64,000 bases of DNA from Cellvibrio sp. (GCA_016712405.1 JADJRD010000002.1:124001-188000); one strand, 5' to 3'; counted from the stretch's first letter, positions 36,082 through 45,862 are shown. Notes: generated from the sequence alone by a model not told the origin. Program-made: numbers and translations.

Positions 36082-36894
36082 CGGCATCCACAAATAATTA
36101 AAAACAAAAGCAGCCGTTATCATCAAGACCACGGTGCCTTGTTTCATTTCCAACAAATTGCCTATTATTTGGTACTGCAACGTGCTGGCGGTGAAAGACT
36201 AAAAGAAATTGAAGGCAATCGTTGGGTTTGGTTGTATGAAGATGCTGCGCAAAAAAGAGATTTCAACAAAGATCCAAATCCAGCAAATGGAAAAACAGCT
36301 GGCATCCCCTCATGGAAGCGAGAAGTGGATATAGTGCTTGAAACCCAAGAGAGAGGTGAAAATGGTGAATTTAAAGAGCGATGGATCGAATTAAAATCTT
36401 ATATGGCCTTCGCGCCAACGGGCGAAGGGCGTTTGAAATTGGGGTATTTAAAAGGTAAACCTATTTCACAGTGGGGCGCTAAAAAGAAAGCCAGTGGTAA
36501 TATGCACAAACAGTTTTTGTTGGATCGCGCTGCAGCGGAGGAAGGGAAAGCGCGTTGGAAAGACCCAAAAGACAATCAGTACAAAATGGTGAGTGTTTCA
36601 AAAGAATTCAAATGGTATTTCCAAAAGTTCAAGGTTTCACCGCCGCGAACAGCCAAACTTGAGGTATCGCCTACCTTTGGCAAAGTGGGGGATAAGGGTA
36701 CAATTTATTTTTCAATGGATCGACTGGCCTACAATAGAAATGATGCCTACAACCAATTGAATTGGGGAACCGGCAGTATTTCGGTTAGCAACCATATAAA
36801 CCATGCAGATAGATTTGAATTTTTGAAAGCATTGAGGGAATTAGGTTTTAAAGAAGCGGTAGATGCACTACTAGAAGAACCCGGAGATATTTAA
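36082..36894 (+). pseudogene. Orphan (headless) toxin cassette, second copy of the nuclease-like domain
   Basis: The frame opens after TAA at 36079 and has no ATG or GTG before the homologous domain; only a TTG at 36139 lies inside the conserved HGALFHFQQIAYYL. From HGALF on it matches the C-terminal 250 residues of the toxin at 33271, including VDIVLE, RWIELKSY and GNMHKQFLLDRAAAEE. The homology starts precisely at the module boundary. This is how displaced toxin tips look in CDI and RHS loci, where they serve as a store for recombination onto the full-length toxin. The domain itself has no internal stop, so it is probably a preserved donor cassette. Expression as it stands is doubtful. Confidence 0.65.
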
Positions 36895-36895
36895 G

Positions 36896-37684
36896 GTGAT
36901 TGATTTATCTATTACGAAAGATCCTAAGTGGATAAAAGCAAGAGAAAAATTATGGAAGCCTATCGGCAAACATTTAAGTGAAGATTTACGAAAAGAGGAT
37001 TTGGATAAGATTCATAATTATTTTATGACTGGCGAGCTTCGAAATGGAGAGAAAATAGCCGATGGCGCAGCATTCTGCTGGCATCCAATTCAAACCCCTG
37101 AGTCATGGGACTATTTGTTTCAATATGTAGTAAAAGATGAGCAGCAATATGCTTATTGGTTTTACTTTTCATTCTGTGATCTTTCTAACAGAGCATTAAA
37201 TGCAGAACAAGAATTAGCTATGTGGGATTATTTTGCGGGTGATGTTTTTCAGCCTGAAGTGACATCAAGAGTGCCCGTGGGTCAAAAAGGTGAGAAGGTC
37301 AGTTTTAGGGTTGATAAGAGCACAGTGGCATCTCATATAGGTCGCTTTTTTAATCAATGGGCAACAGGTGTTTACAAACATAAATCCCCTAAACCTAAAT
37401 ATGTAGATCGGATTAATTACTATCTGTCGATGTTGGCTACATTAACCAATGAAGATTTTTTAGAAAAGGGATTTGATGGGTATCCTGCGTCCGAAGTCGG
37501 TGGTTGTGTGACCTTGGCATTTGTTCGTGTCCTTTGGCCGAAATACAGTGAAAAATTTACAGAGGAAGAACTTGCAGAAAGAAAACAGTTTTTTGAATTC
37601 CTGCGAAATTACTTCGAAAATATGGATATGCCGTCTGAAATGCGAGTTATGTGGGAAAAGGTTAAAAAAGGCGAAATCAAATGA
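36896..37684 (+). CDS. Putative immunity protein 2
   Basis: A 262-residue homologue of the protein at 35204, starting at GTG 1 bp after the orphan cassette stop (MIDLSITKDPKWIKAREKLW). The first two thirds are closest, with SWDYLFQYVVKDEQ and MWDYFAGDVFQPEVTSRVPVG, while the C-terminal third diverges, as expected if specificity lies there. It may protect against the orphan toxin tip or related toxins from siblings. Its end overlaps the next gene (ATGA). Confidence 0.6.
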   Translation: MIDLSITKDPKWIKAREKLWKPIGKHLSEDLRKEDLDKIHNYFMTGELRNGEKIADGAAFCWHPIQTPESWDYLFQYVVKDEQQYAYWFYFSFCDLSNRALNAEQELAMWDYFAGDVFQPEVTSRVPVGQKGEKVSFRVDKSTVASHIGRFFNQWATGVYKHKSPKPKYVDRINYYLSMLATLTNEDFLEKGFDGYPASEVGGCVTLAFVRVLWPKYSEKFTEEELAERKQFFEFLRNYFENMDMPSEMRVMWEKVKKGEIK

Positions 37685-38040
37685 CGGAAGTCAGTTTTAC
37701 AATAAAATTTACCAGCCCCGAAGGTGATATTGAATTTTGGGCACAATTAGCAAAAGGACTTTGTAATGATAAGCGTGGTGCATGGTTAGAAGAGCAGTTT
37801 GATCGTTTTGGCGATAAGGCTGCGAGCTTGATCACCAGCATTATGAACGAGTGCGAAAGACAATCGAATGCCGGTGGCCACGCGATCATGTTTGATACTT
37901 GGAAAAGAAATAAAAATCGATTTTATGTAACTGCCAATGGTGGATGGATACTGGAAGATCTATTACCCCTCATGCGCGAACTCTTGCTTAGCTGCGGCGT
38001 ACAAAATTTAGTGTTGGAAGACCCGGAGTGGGAGTATTGA
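37681..38040 (+). CDS. Unknown small protein of the toxin island
   Basis: A 119-residue acidic soluble protein (MTEVSFTIKFTSPEGDIEFW) whose ATG overlaps the preceding stop by 4 bp, so it is coupled to immunity gene 2. Not related by eye to either toxin or immunity proteins. It could be a second type of immunity protein or an accessory factor. Confidence 0.55.
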   Translation: MTEVSFTIKFTSPEGDIEFWAQLAKGLCNDKRGAWLEEQFDRFGDKAASLITSIMNECERQSNAGGHAIMFDTWKRNKNRFYVTANGGWILEDLLPLMRELLLSCGVQNLVLEDPEWEY

Positions 38041-38075
38041 TTAACACTGAATTTTTCAAGGCGTGATGCAAATAA

Positions 38076-38240
38076 TTCGATAGGCAAGCTCCCCTATTTT
38101 CTGATTTTGAAAAATGGCGACTATCGCTTGAGGCAATATACAAAAGTACATTTTCAGATTTAGTCTATGGTGATTTGCCGGTGATGGGCGAACCGATGAA
38201 TACACTTATCTTTATAAAAGAAAAACTGAAAAACATGTAA
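38076..38240 (+). pseudogene. Remnant of an unknown coding sequence at the island edge
   Basis: A 54-codon open stretch without start codon, reading FDRQAPLFSDFEKWRLSLEA and ending LIFIKEKLKNM then TAA. It looks protein-like and may be the 3' relic of another immunity or cargo gene. Evidence is composition only. Confidence 0.25.
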
Positions 38241-38255
38241 ATACACTGATCAGAA

Positions 38256-39656
38256 TTATTTCCCTGTGGTGACAGTGGAACCCTTAGTTCGCGGAATGCC
38301 CAAACGTTGGCGGCGTTCCCATAAACATTTGCGGCTCACGCCGAGTTTTTTTGCCAGTTCGGTTTCGCTCATGCGATCTTGATGTTCGAGTACAAAACGT
38401 TGGAAATAATCTTCGAGGGATAAATCTTCCGTGCCGGGATTGCCTGGATTGCTGCGGTTGGCAATTCGTGGTGCCACTATGACGGAGCTGGTGGTTTCAT
38501 CACCTATGTCGTCACTGGCTTCGGTATCAATTGAAAGCAGGTTATCGCCAATTTCGCTGCTGTCTTCGCACAAAATTACCGCGCGTTGCATGGCATTTTC
38601 CAGCTCGCGTACGTTGCCGGGCCAAGGGTAATTCATCACGGCATCTATCGCTTTTTCGGAGAGTTTCAGTAAAGGCTTATTGAACTGTGCGCAGTAGCGT
38701 TGGAGTAAATATTCTGCAATGGTAATGATGTCGCGACCACGTTCACGTAAAGGGGGCAATTCCAATTGAACTACGTTTAAACGGAAGTAGAGGTCTTCGC
38801 GGAATTTATTTTCTTTGGTGAGTTTGCGTAAATCGCGATGAGTGGCGGCAATTAAACGCACATCGACTTTGCGCGATTCGACGGAACCCAATGGGCGCAC
38901 CTCACCTTCCTGCAACACTCTTAATAAGCGGGCTTGAGCTTCCAGAGGTAATTCGCCGATCTCATCCAAAAACAGCGTTCCACCATCTGCGGCAGCGACC
39001 AAGCCTTCACGGTTATTGGATGCGCCGGTAAACGCGCCTTTTTCGTAGCCGAACAATTCTGACTCGATTAAGGTTTCAGGAATTGCCGCGCAGTTAACCG
39101 AGATCATCAAATGATTACTGCGTGTGCTTTCTTCGTGTAGTGCGCGGGCGACTAATTCTTTACCTGTACCGGTTTCGCCGTGAATTAATACAGTCGCCGC
39201 CGTAGGGGCTACTTTGTGAATGCGGTTGTAGAGATCTTTCATGACATCGCTGACGCCAATCATTCCGGCAATAGCATTACTGGCCGTAGAATTGGTTTTG
39301 GCGAGTGCCTTGGCTTTACCAATAACACGCTTAACCGCATTGACCATTTCATCATGATCGAAGGGTTTTGCAATGTAGTCCACGGCGCCCATGCGCATGG
39401 AATCCACGGCGGAACGAAGGCTGGCGTAACTGGTCATGATCAGAACAGGAACCTCGCCCGCTAGTTTGATCAAGTCGGTACCGGGTGCGCCTGGCAAACG
39501 TAGGTCACTGATAATCAGATCGAAATCTTTCAGATTGAATTTGGTGGCTTCTTTTACGGAAGGCGCTTCTTGAACTTCATATTGGTTGCGTTCCAATAAT
39601 TTACGCAGCGCGTTGCGGATAATATTTTCGTCTTCAACAATAAGAATCTTGCTCAT
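38256..39656 (-). CDS. cbrB: Sigma-54-dependent response regulator CbrB
   Basis: A 466-residue NtrC-family activator. The receiver domain has Asp51 in ISDLRLPGAPGTDLIKL; a hallmark CbrB stretch SYASLRSAVDSMRMGAVDYI and AKPFDHDEM follows. The AAA+ domain shows HGETGTGKELVARALHEES, the sigma-54 contact loop GAFTGA, LFLDEIGELP and REDLYFRLNVV. The C-terminal Fis-like helix-turn-helix is ETELAKKLGVSRKCLWERRQ. CbrAB controls carbon/nitrogen balance and drives crcZ transcription in Pseudomonas. Here a matching UAS and sigma-54 promoter lie about 5 kb downstream, beyond the toxin island. It is separated from cbrA by only 4 bp. Confidence 0.93.
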   Translation of the reverse strand: MSKILIVEDENIIRNALRKLLERNQYEVQEAPSVKEATKFNLKDFDLIISDLRLPGAPGTDLIKLAGEVPVLIMTSYASLRSAVDSMRMGAVDYIAKPFDHDEMVNAVKRVIGKAKALAKTNSTASNAIAGMIGVSDVMKDLYNRIHKVAPTAATVLIHGETGTGKELVARALHEESTRSNHLMISVNCAAIPETLIESELFGYEKGAFTGASNNREGLVAAADGGTLFLDEIGELPLEAQARLLRVLQEGEVRPLGSVESRKVDVRLIAATHRDLRKLTKENKFREDLYFRLNVVQLELPPLRERGRDIITIAEYLLQRYCAQFNKPLLKLSEKAIDAVMNYPWPGNVRELENAMQRAVILCEDSSEIGDNLLSIDTEASDDIGDETTSSVIVAPRIANRSNPGNPGTEDLSLEDYFQRFVLEHQDRMSETELAKKLGVSRKCLWERRQRLGIPRTKGSTVTTGK

Positions 39657-39660
39657 AACT

Positions 39661-42637
39661 CTATATTTCTACTTGTGCGTTAATCGAATCCAAGTGCCGG
39701 GGCAGTGTAATAATAAATCGTGCACCCCGATTATTTTCGGTGTCCACAGGGCTCTCTATATCCAGATGACCGCTGTGATCTTCAACAATGCTATACACCA
39801 TTGCCAGCCCCAAACCGGTTCCTTCGCCGGGGTCTTTGGTGGTGAAGAAGGGCTCCAGAATTCTATCGATTAATTCCAGGAGGAATCCCTGTGCCCTCAT
39901 CGGTAACAGTCACTGTTACCGAATTCTCATCTTCGTTACTTTCCAGCATAACACGGCCTTGGTCTGGACTGGCATCCCGTGCGTTAGATAAAAGGTTGAT
40001 AAAGATCTGAATAATGCGTTGGTAGTCGCCCGCAATAATAGCGTTAGCGGGAATATCATTGGCAAAAAGTACCTGACGCTTATCTTTTTGCAAGGATAAC
40101 AATTGAATTGCCTCGCTGGCGCAATCGCGCAGGGAAACAGGCGCAAACTCACTTTTGCTGGCGTGTCCGGCATGGGAAAAGCTGACTAGCGATTGCACTA
40201 TGCGCCCAACTCTATCGGTTTGGCTCAGTATTTGGTTGGCAGTGTCCAAAACTTCCGGGCTTTCGGATTCGTAACGCAGATTCTGGGCAAGGCAGGCAAT
40301 GCCCGTGATCGGGTTACCAATTTCATGGGCAACCCCGGCGGCCAAACGGCCAACAGAAGCCAAACGTTCCGAGTGTGCTAATTCCTGTTCCAGCAATTCT
40401 GTTTCCGTCACGTCTTCTAACAACATCACCTGATCAAACACACCTTCGGCAATCGGACCTTCAATGGCAGCTTTGTGCAGGCTGATCCAATGTGGTCGAC
40501 CTTCCAGTTCTATTTCGCGACGATAAAAATGGGTTTCCCGACTGCGACTGAAATCAATCAATAAGCTACACCAAGGTTCGGGAATATCTTCAAGATAAGA
40601 GCCTGTCACCACTTCGCTGGGGGTGCGCGTCAAGTTGGCCATGGCGCGATTCCACATCAGCACTTCCATATCCCGCCCCAAAGAACAAACGGCCATTGGT
40701 AATTCTTCCAGGGTTTTACGGTGATACAAGCGCAAATTGTTTAGCTCAGCTGCCATACCGGTGAGGTGATCGCGGTATTGTGTCAGGCGATTTTCAATCA
40801 AATTAATATCGACCGTATTGCGGGATTCGGCGGTGTGAAAGGGAATGGATTTATCCATAATTTCGCTGGCGAGGTGAATGCCCATCAAGCTGGATAAGTT
40901 ACCTTCAATTTGATCGCGCAAGCGACGCAAAGCATAAGGGCGACGTTCATTGATACTGAATTTTAATTCGCGCAAGGCATTGTCGACTTCACGCGAAGCG
41001 GTGACTTTCCCTAAAGGTTTAGCGAGACGGGTTTTGAAATCGGCGGCCGAATGTACGTCCAATGCTTGACGGACCGGGTGACTTAATTCGTCCGCTGCGC
41101 AAAGATCCGCGCTGTATTCTTCGTCACTGGTTTTTTTGCTGAGTAGAGAAAAAGCCAAAAAACATAAGGTGTTCAGGCCGACCGAAATGAGTGTTACTTC
41201 ACTCCAATAATTTGGGCCAACGGGAATAACGGCATCAATGAGTCCCAGTGAAATAGAGTTAATGCCTGTGAGCATGGGCAACAACAAACCCAGCGCCCAT
41301 ATAAACGTGCCCACCGATAAACCGATGATCATGCCGCGCCGACTACCTTGGCTCCAAAACACAATTGCAAAAGTGCCGGGCAAAAATTGCAGGGTTTCGA
41401 TAAAAGCGGTCATGGCTAAATTGGTGAGACTGTATTGATTATTGAGTATCCAATAAAACAAATAACCGCCCAGAAAAATGGCGGCAATCAATATGCGACG
41501 AATCCATAAGAGTTGGCTGTATAAATCGTCTTTAGTGCGCAATTTCAAACTGGGCAATAACAAATGGTTCATCACCATAGTCGAGAGTGCGAGTGAAATA
41601 ACAACCATTGCCCCCGTTGCTGCGGACAATCCACCCACAAATGCGAGCAGAGTTAATCCTGGGGAGCTATATAAAATTGGTACGCCCAAGGTGTAATACT
41701 GTGGTGGTAAATTCACAGAAAGATCTGCACCCGCCCATAAAATCGGGAAGATAGGAATTGCCATCAACAATAAAAATAAAGGGAAGGCCCAGGTCACTGT
41801 GTGTGAGTTTCTCATTAAAGGATTTTCAGCGAGTCCTAAATGAAAAATATGCGGCATGGTGACAGCAGTGGCGACAAATACTAATAACAACGTGTGGGCA
41901 GAATCGGTGTGAATGGGTTGATGTAAAAGTGCAAGATTTTCCGGGTGATCCATCAACCATTGATCAAGCCCATCCAAACCGCCAAAGACACCAAAAACAG
42001 ATAACAAACCAATCGCCAGCAACGCGCAGACTTTTAATAAAGATTCAAACGCCATGGCGGTAATCAGGCCTTTGTGTTGTTCGCGATTGGCGCCAAAGGA
42101 AATGGTAAACAAGGCCAAAATTACACAATAAGAAAGTGCCATCATGGCTTTAAAGGTGATGCCGGATTCATCGTTCGGCAGCGTCGGATTCGCGCTCACT
42201 GTGAGTATGTGCATGGTGTCGGCAATCGCCTGAATTTGCAGCGCCATTAAAGGCAAAATGCCGCAGAGCATGCAGAGTGTTGTGAGTGCGCCCACCGCGT
42301 GACTGTGATATCGAAATACTAATAAATCGGCAAGTGAATGCACTTGATGTCGCCGCGCTAATTCCGCCAAAGGCGCCAGCGCAACCGGCGCAAATAAAAA
42401 CAAAGCGCCGGTTCCCAAATAATAAGCCAGTGCGCCATAGCCGTATTGAAATGCGAGATCCACCACGCCATAAAATGCCCAGGCACTGGCGAATATGCCA
42501 AGCGATAAAATATAAGTAATGGGATGACTGGTGATGGAATCGGGAATCCATCCGCGTTCGGTGATATAGGCAATGCCGAATAACAACAGCAAATAACCTA
42601 AACCTATGAGTGCAACCTGGCTAAGATCAAAATTCAT
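39661..42637 (-). pseudogene. cbrA: Sensor kinase CbrA (SSF-type membrane domain), frameshifted near the C-terminus
   Basis: The start at 42637 gives MNFDLSQVALIGLGYLLLLF. About 13 membrane helices of a sodium:solute-symporter-like domain fill residues 1-500, followed by a PAS region (LEELPMAVCSLGRDMEVLMW), the H-box GVAHEIGNPITGIACLAQNL and the ATPase domain. The reading ends at 39863 after DEGTGIPPG, while the remaining G-box region (LIDRILEPFFTTKDPGEGTG, LGLAMVYSIVEDHSGHL) continues in another frame to 39661. Deleting one C of the CC at 39876-39877 (plus strand) gives GIPPELIDRILEPFF and a protein of about 990 residues. As written the ATPase lid and G2 box are lost and kinase activity would fail. 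The lesion is a one-base homopolymer change. Confidence 0.87.
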
Positions 42638-42638
42638 A

Positions 42639-42821
42639 TCAATCAAATTCGTGATAATTTTTGCGTTTAATTTGCATGACAAACGCCAACAGAATCACCA
42701 AAATCCAGGCAATAAAAGGGCGATACCAAGCACCTTCCGGATCAAGAATCCAGCTCAGCAGCGTGGGTGAAAATATATAGGCAATCAACAAGAGCAGGAT
42801 TACCAAACGGGCGTTGTTCAT
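42639..42821 (-). CDS. cbrX: Small membrane protein CbrX
   Basis: A 60-residue protein, MNNARLVILLLLIAYIFSPT, with two hydrophobic segments and a basic tail (QIKRKNYHEF). Its stop is 1 bp from the cbrA ATG. A small gene of this type, cbrX, precedes and is coupled to cbrA in Pseudomonas. The start at 42821 fits its size, and the longer frame to 42872 lacks support. Confidence 0.8.
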   Translation of the reverse strand: MNNARLVILLLLIAYIFSPTLLSWILDPEGAWYRPFIAWILVILLAFVMQIKRKNYHEFD

Positions 42822-43263
42822 AGTCGTTATTCTGTAAGAAGTTGCGGCGGTTGGTTCACTAGTGTAGCTCAATCTCTCAATTACGGCATCTTTGAAGTTA
42901 ACATTAGCTAACTCGTTGGATCATGCCGTTTTCGGTGGCAGGTTTTAACGTGGGGCCGCCAAACTCGGCGAATAATAACATTGAATAATTTTGATAAGGC
43001 AGAGAGTTTGCAAGCCCCCGACAATTAGTTGAGATTCAAACCGATTTTAATCGCAAAGGTTTGTATTCGGAAAAAGGTGAAAAGAAAAAAGCCTTTTATG
43101 TGTTGAAAAAATTCTATGAAGAAAAAGCCAGCATCAAATAGAGTGCCTAGGGGTGGGCCCCTGTGCCTGCCCTGCCAAACTTTTATGGATGCCATTTATC
43201 AATAATTCTCCTATAATCCCTTCGCGCCTACACACCTTCACTCTTTGCTGATAAGAATTATTG
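42822..43263. other. Gap between cbrX and the serine hydrolase gene
   Basis: It holds the promoter region of cbrXAB, a short remnant of a glycosidase-like gene (43031-43141) and the upstream region of the serine hydrolase gene. The sequence around 42940-43020 shows no intact frame. Confidence 0.5.
43031..43141 (+). pseudogene. 3' remnant of a glycoside hydrolase family 2-like gene
   Basis: Thirty-six codons and a TAG without a start: EIQTDFNRKGLYSEKGEKKK then AFYVLKKFYEEKASIK. The pattern NRKGLY...KKAFYVLKKFY resembles the last residues of GH2 beta-glucuronidase-like enzymes. No upstream part remains. Confidence 0.3.
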
Positions 43264-44604
43264 ATGTCCAGTCTTAACTTATTTACCTGCCCATTCGCTT
43301 TCTGTTTTCGTTCTATGCTTGTTTGCAGCTTATTAATATCTTCTTGGGTCTTTGCTGAAGAAAAGCGCATATCCACACCACTGACTTTACCTTTTTCTCA
43401 GTCATCGTCTAGCAGTGCATCAATAAATTCTGAAGTTTCTGCAAATCAACCTCCAGCTGAAATTTTGTTTCCAATCCCGGTATTAAATACGCCGGAAAAA
43501 ATTGCACTCTATTATCCGCCCGGCCATCCCTATCAATTTGTATCTGAATTTGAAAACTACGTGAGAAATAAAATTGCACCGAATGTTCCTGGTGTGGCCA
43601 TAGTTGTAGTGGCGGACGGCGAAATTCGCTCGATGCGAACCTGGGGTGTTAAACAATATGGCGCGAATGACAAATTAACGCCTGACACAGTTTTTCGTTT
43701 GGCATCTGTATCTAAAACCTTGGCGTCTACTGCCGCCGCTATTTTGGTAAATCAAGGAAAGATTCGTTGGGATACCACATTGCTTTCATTAATTCCCGGC
43801 GTGAAATTTAAAAATAATCACTATGGAAAATTGCTGACACTCAAGCATTTGTTATCGCAATCGACCGGATTACCCAAACACGCCAGTAGCAGTTTGATTG
43901 AAGCTGATAAATCTTATGAAGAAGCTGTCAAGCGATTAAAGTATTCGCGTTTTGTGTGCGCGCCTGGTGAATGTTATGCCTATCAAAATATTACCTATAG
44001 TTTGGCGGGTGATATGTTGGCAAAAAAATCTGGCCAATCCTTTGAACAGTTTGTGAAACAATATTTATTTACGCCACTGGGAATGAAAAGCGCTTCCTAT
44101 GGTTTAAATGGTTACTTAAATTCACCCAATCGAGCATTGCCGCACGTGCGCTGGAAAAAATCCTGGGGGCGAGCCGATGTCACGGAAAATTATTATCGAA
44201 TTGCTCCGGCCGCCGGTGCCAATGCCAGTATTGCGGATATGTCGCAATTTTTATTGGCGCAATTAGGCAGGCGCCCGGATATTTTACCAGGGTTGGTTTT
44301 AAATCAATTGCATACTCGCAATACAAAAAATACGCCTGCGCAAAATCACTATGCTAAACAGCATGCGGTCTATAACACGGCGTATGGCTTGGGTTGGCGG
44401 GTTTTTGATTATGGGCGCCACAAAAATTTTGTGCATCATGGTGGGTGGGTTAAAGGCTTTCGTTCGGAAATGATTTTTAATCGAGATTTACAAATCGGCA
44501 TGGTATTTTTGACCAACAGTGAAAGTCGATTGGCTCGCGATGTGATTTTTAAATTTATGGATATGCACGAGCGCGCTTATAATGCTTCGCATCCGAAAAA
44601 ATAA
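43264..44604 (+). CDS. Exported serine hydrolase of the beta-lactamase/penicillin-binding (class C-like) family
   Basis: A 446-residue protein with a signal-like N-terminus (MLVCSLLISSWVFAEEK near residues 18-34). The nucleophile motif SVSK is near residue 148 (FRLASVSKTLASTAAAILV) and the second motif is YQN in CYAYQNITYSLAG. The third is HHGGW in place of KTG, as in EstB-type esterases and DD-peptidases rather than AmpC. AmpC-like landmarks PGVKFKNNHYG and LLSQSTGLP are clear. It is probably a periplasmic esterase or peptidase; true beta-lactamase activity is unlikely given the HxG box. Upstream is the GH2 remnant, downstream a palindromic repeat. Confidence 0.85.
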   Translation: MSSLNLFTCPFAFCFRSMLVCSLLISSWVFAEEKRISTPLTLPFSQSSSSSASINSEVSANQPPAEILFPIPVLNTPEKIALYYPPGHPYQFVSEFENYVRNKIAPNVPGVAIVVVADGEIRSMRTWGVKQYGANDKLTPDTVFRLASVSKTLASTAAAILVNQGKIRWDTTLLSLIPGVKFKNNHYGKLLTLKHLLSQSTGLPKHASSSLIEADKSYEEAVKRLKYSRFVCAPGECYAYQNITYSLAGDMLAKKSGQSFEQFVKQYLFTPLGMKSASYGLNGYLNSPNRALPHVRWKKSWGRADVTENYYRIAPAAGANASIADMSQFLLAQLGRRPDILPGLVLNQLHTRNTKNTPAQNHYAKQHAVYNTAYGLGWRVFDYGRHKNFVHHGGWVKGFRSEMIFNRDLQIGMVFLTNSESRLARDVIFKFMDMHERAYNASHPKK

Positions 44605-44617
44605 TTAAATTGAAATC

Positions 44618-44671
44618 TTCACCCCAGCCTAACTCTCCCTTTGCTAAGGGGGGAGGTTAGGAGGGGGTGAA
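44618..44671. repeat. Palindromic intergenic repeat (CACCC...GTTAGGAGGGGGTG family), copy 1
   Basis: Outer arms TTCACCCCAGCCTAACTCTC and its partner ending TTAGGAGGGGGTGAA, with the centre TTTGCTAAGG. Related to the copies at 51970-52082 and 58713-58790. Confidence 0.75.
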
Positions 44672-44688
44672 CAAAAGAGGGCTCCAGC

Positions 44689-45522
44689 GTGAAACAATAT
44701 TTTCAGCCAAAAACCTGGATGTCCGCACTGGATACTATTGATCAAGAATATCCCTCACACAGTTTTGATAAACCCAAAGCTTTAAGGCGCACCTTAATCA
44801 CGCTGGCCGCCGTTTCAATTAGCTTGTTGTTTTTACACTACGCCAAATACACATCGAGTTTTTATATTTTTTTATCGCTGATTGAATCAACGCTTAATCT
44901 ACCTGAAGAATATTTTAGTCAATCTCTAGCGCAGTCCCAATGGCATACATTGATTGAATACGCTTGGTGGACCAGCTGCCATTTATTGGCTTTTATATTG
45001 ATTCCTGTGTTTGTGATTAAATTTTTATTTAAGGATGCAGTTGCCAATTTTGGTTGGCGCTGGCAACAAACCCATCAACACTGGGCTGGTTATTGTTGTT
45101 TGATTTTACCGATTTTATGTTTTGTTTATATCGCCAGTTTGGGAACAGATTTTATTAATCATTATCCTTTTTATAAATTAACTCATCGCAGTTATCTAGA
45201 TTTTATTTTTTGGGAGATTTTATATCTCACGCAATTTGTGTGTTTGGAGTTTTTCTTTCGCGGATTTATGTTGCAAGCCTTAAAGCCCGCGCTCGATGCT
45301 AATGCCATTTGGATTATATGTGTACCCTATATGATGATTCATCTACCGAAACTTTGGCCCGAAGCCACCAGCGCTATTTTATTTGGTTTTTTTCTTGGCA
45401 TACTCGCTATGCAATCGCGCAGTATTTGGGGGGGCGTGTTAGTTCACGCTGGAATTGCTCTCAGTATGGATATAGCGGCAATGATTCGAACGAATGGTTT
45501 GCCGACACAGTTTTGGCCTTAG
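44689..45522 (+). CDS. CPBP-family intramembrane metalloprotease
   Basis: A 277-residue membrane protein with about seven helices starting at GTG (VKQYFQPKTWMSALD, first residue Met). The Abi/CAAX-protease-like motifs are CLEFFFRGFML (normally EExxxR, here Glu-Phe-Phe-Phe-Arg), PYMMIHLPK (His) and GVLVHAGIALSMD (second His and Asp). Members are putative prenyl-protein or bacteriocin-immunity proteases. The single Glu where the family often has two is a modest departure. Substrate unknown. Confidence 0.8.
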   Translation: MKQYFQPKTWMSALDTIDQEYPSHSFDKPKALRRTLITLAAVSISLLFLHYAKYTSSFYIFLSLIESTLNLPEEYFSQSLAQSQWHTLIEYAWWTSCHLLAFILIPVFVIKFLFKDAVANFGWRWQQTHQHWAGYCCLILPILCFVYIASLGTDFINHYPFYKLTHRSYLDFIFWEILYLTQFVCLEFFFRGFMLQALKPALDANAIWIICVPYMMIHLPKLWPEATSAILFGFFLGILAMQSRSIWGGVLVHAGIALSMDIAAMIRTNGLPTQFWP

Positions 45523-45598
45523 TGCTGGAACCAGCAGGAAATGTTGAATTGAATCATCAGTGGTGGTGAATTACTAATCCTCGAGGACTATCTGGTAA

Positions 45599-45814
45599 TT
45601 AAATTTTCGTCTGCGCTAAAAATAACGCGGCTAATTTTTCATTCAGCTCATGGTCTGTTTCTGCAAAAATATGCCCAACAAATTTGGATTCATTCACACT
45701 GCCAATTCGAACATCGAATTTTCTGTTGTCGAATGAATCTACGAATACAGCAATGCCAGAAGCTGTGTCAATAAATGAAGCGTAGTTGTCGGCAATCGAC
45801 ATAGTAAAATTCAT
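45599..45814 (-). CDS. Small hypothetical protein
   Basis: A 71-residue soluble protein (MNFTMSIADNYASFIDTASG) with a compact alpha/beta-looking sequence. No known domain. First in a run of small reverse-strand genes of an accessory block. Confidence 0.45.
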   Translation of the reverse strand: MNFTMSIADNYASFIDTASGIAVFVDSFDNRKFDVRIGSVNESKFVGHIFAETDHELNEKLAALFLAQTKI

Positions 45815-45862
45815 CTGCTTGTCTAATCCAATAAATTCGTTTTGCGTGAATTTTTTGTAAGC

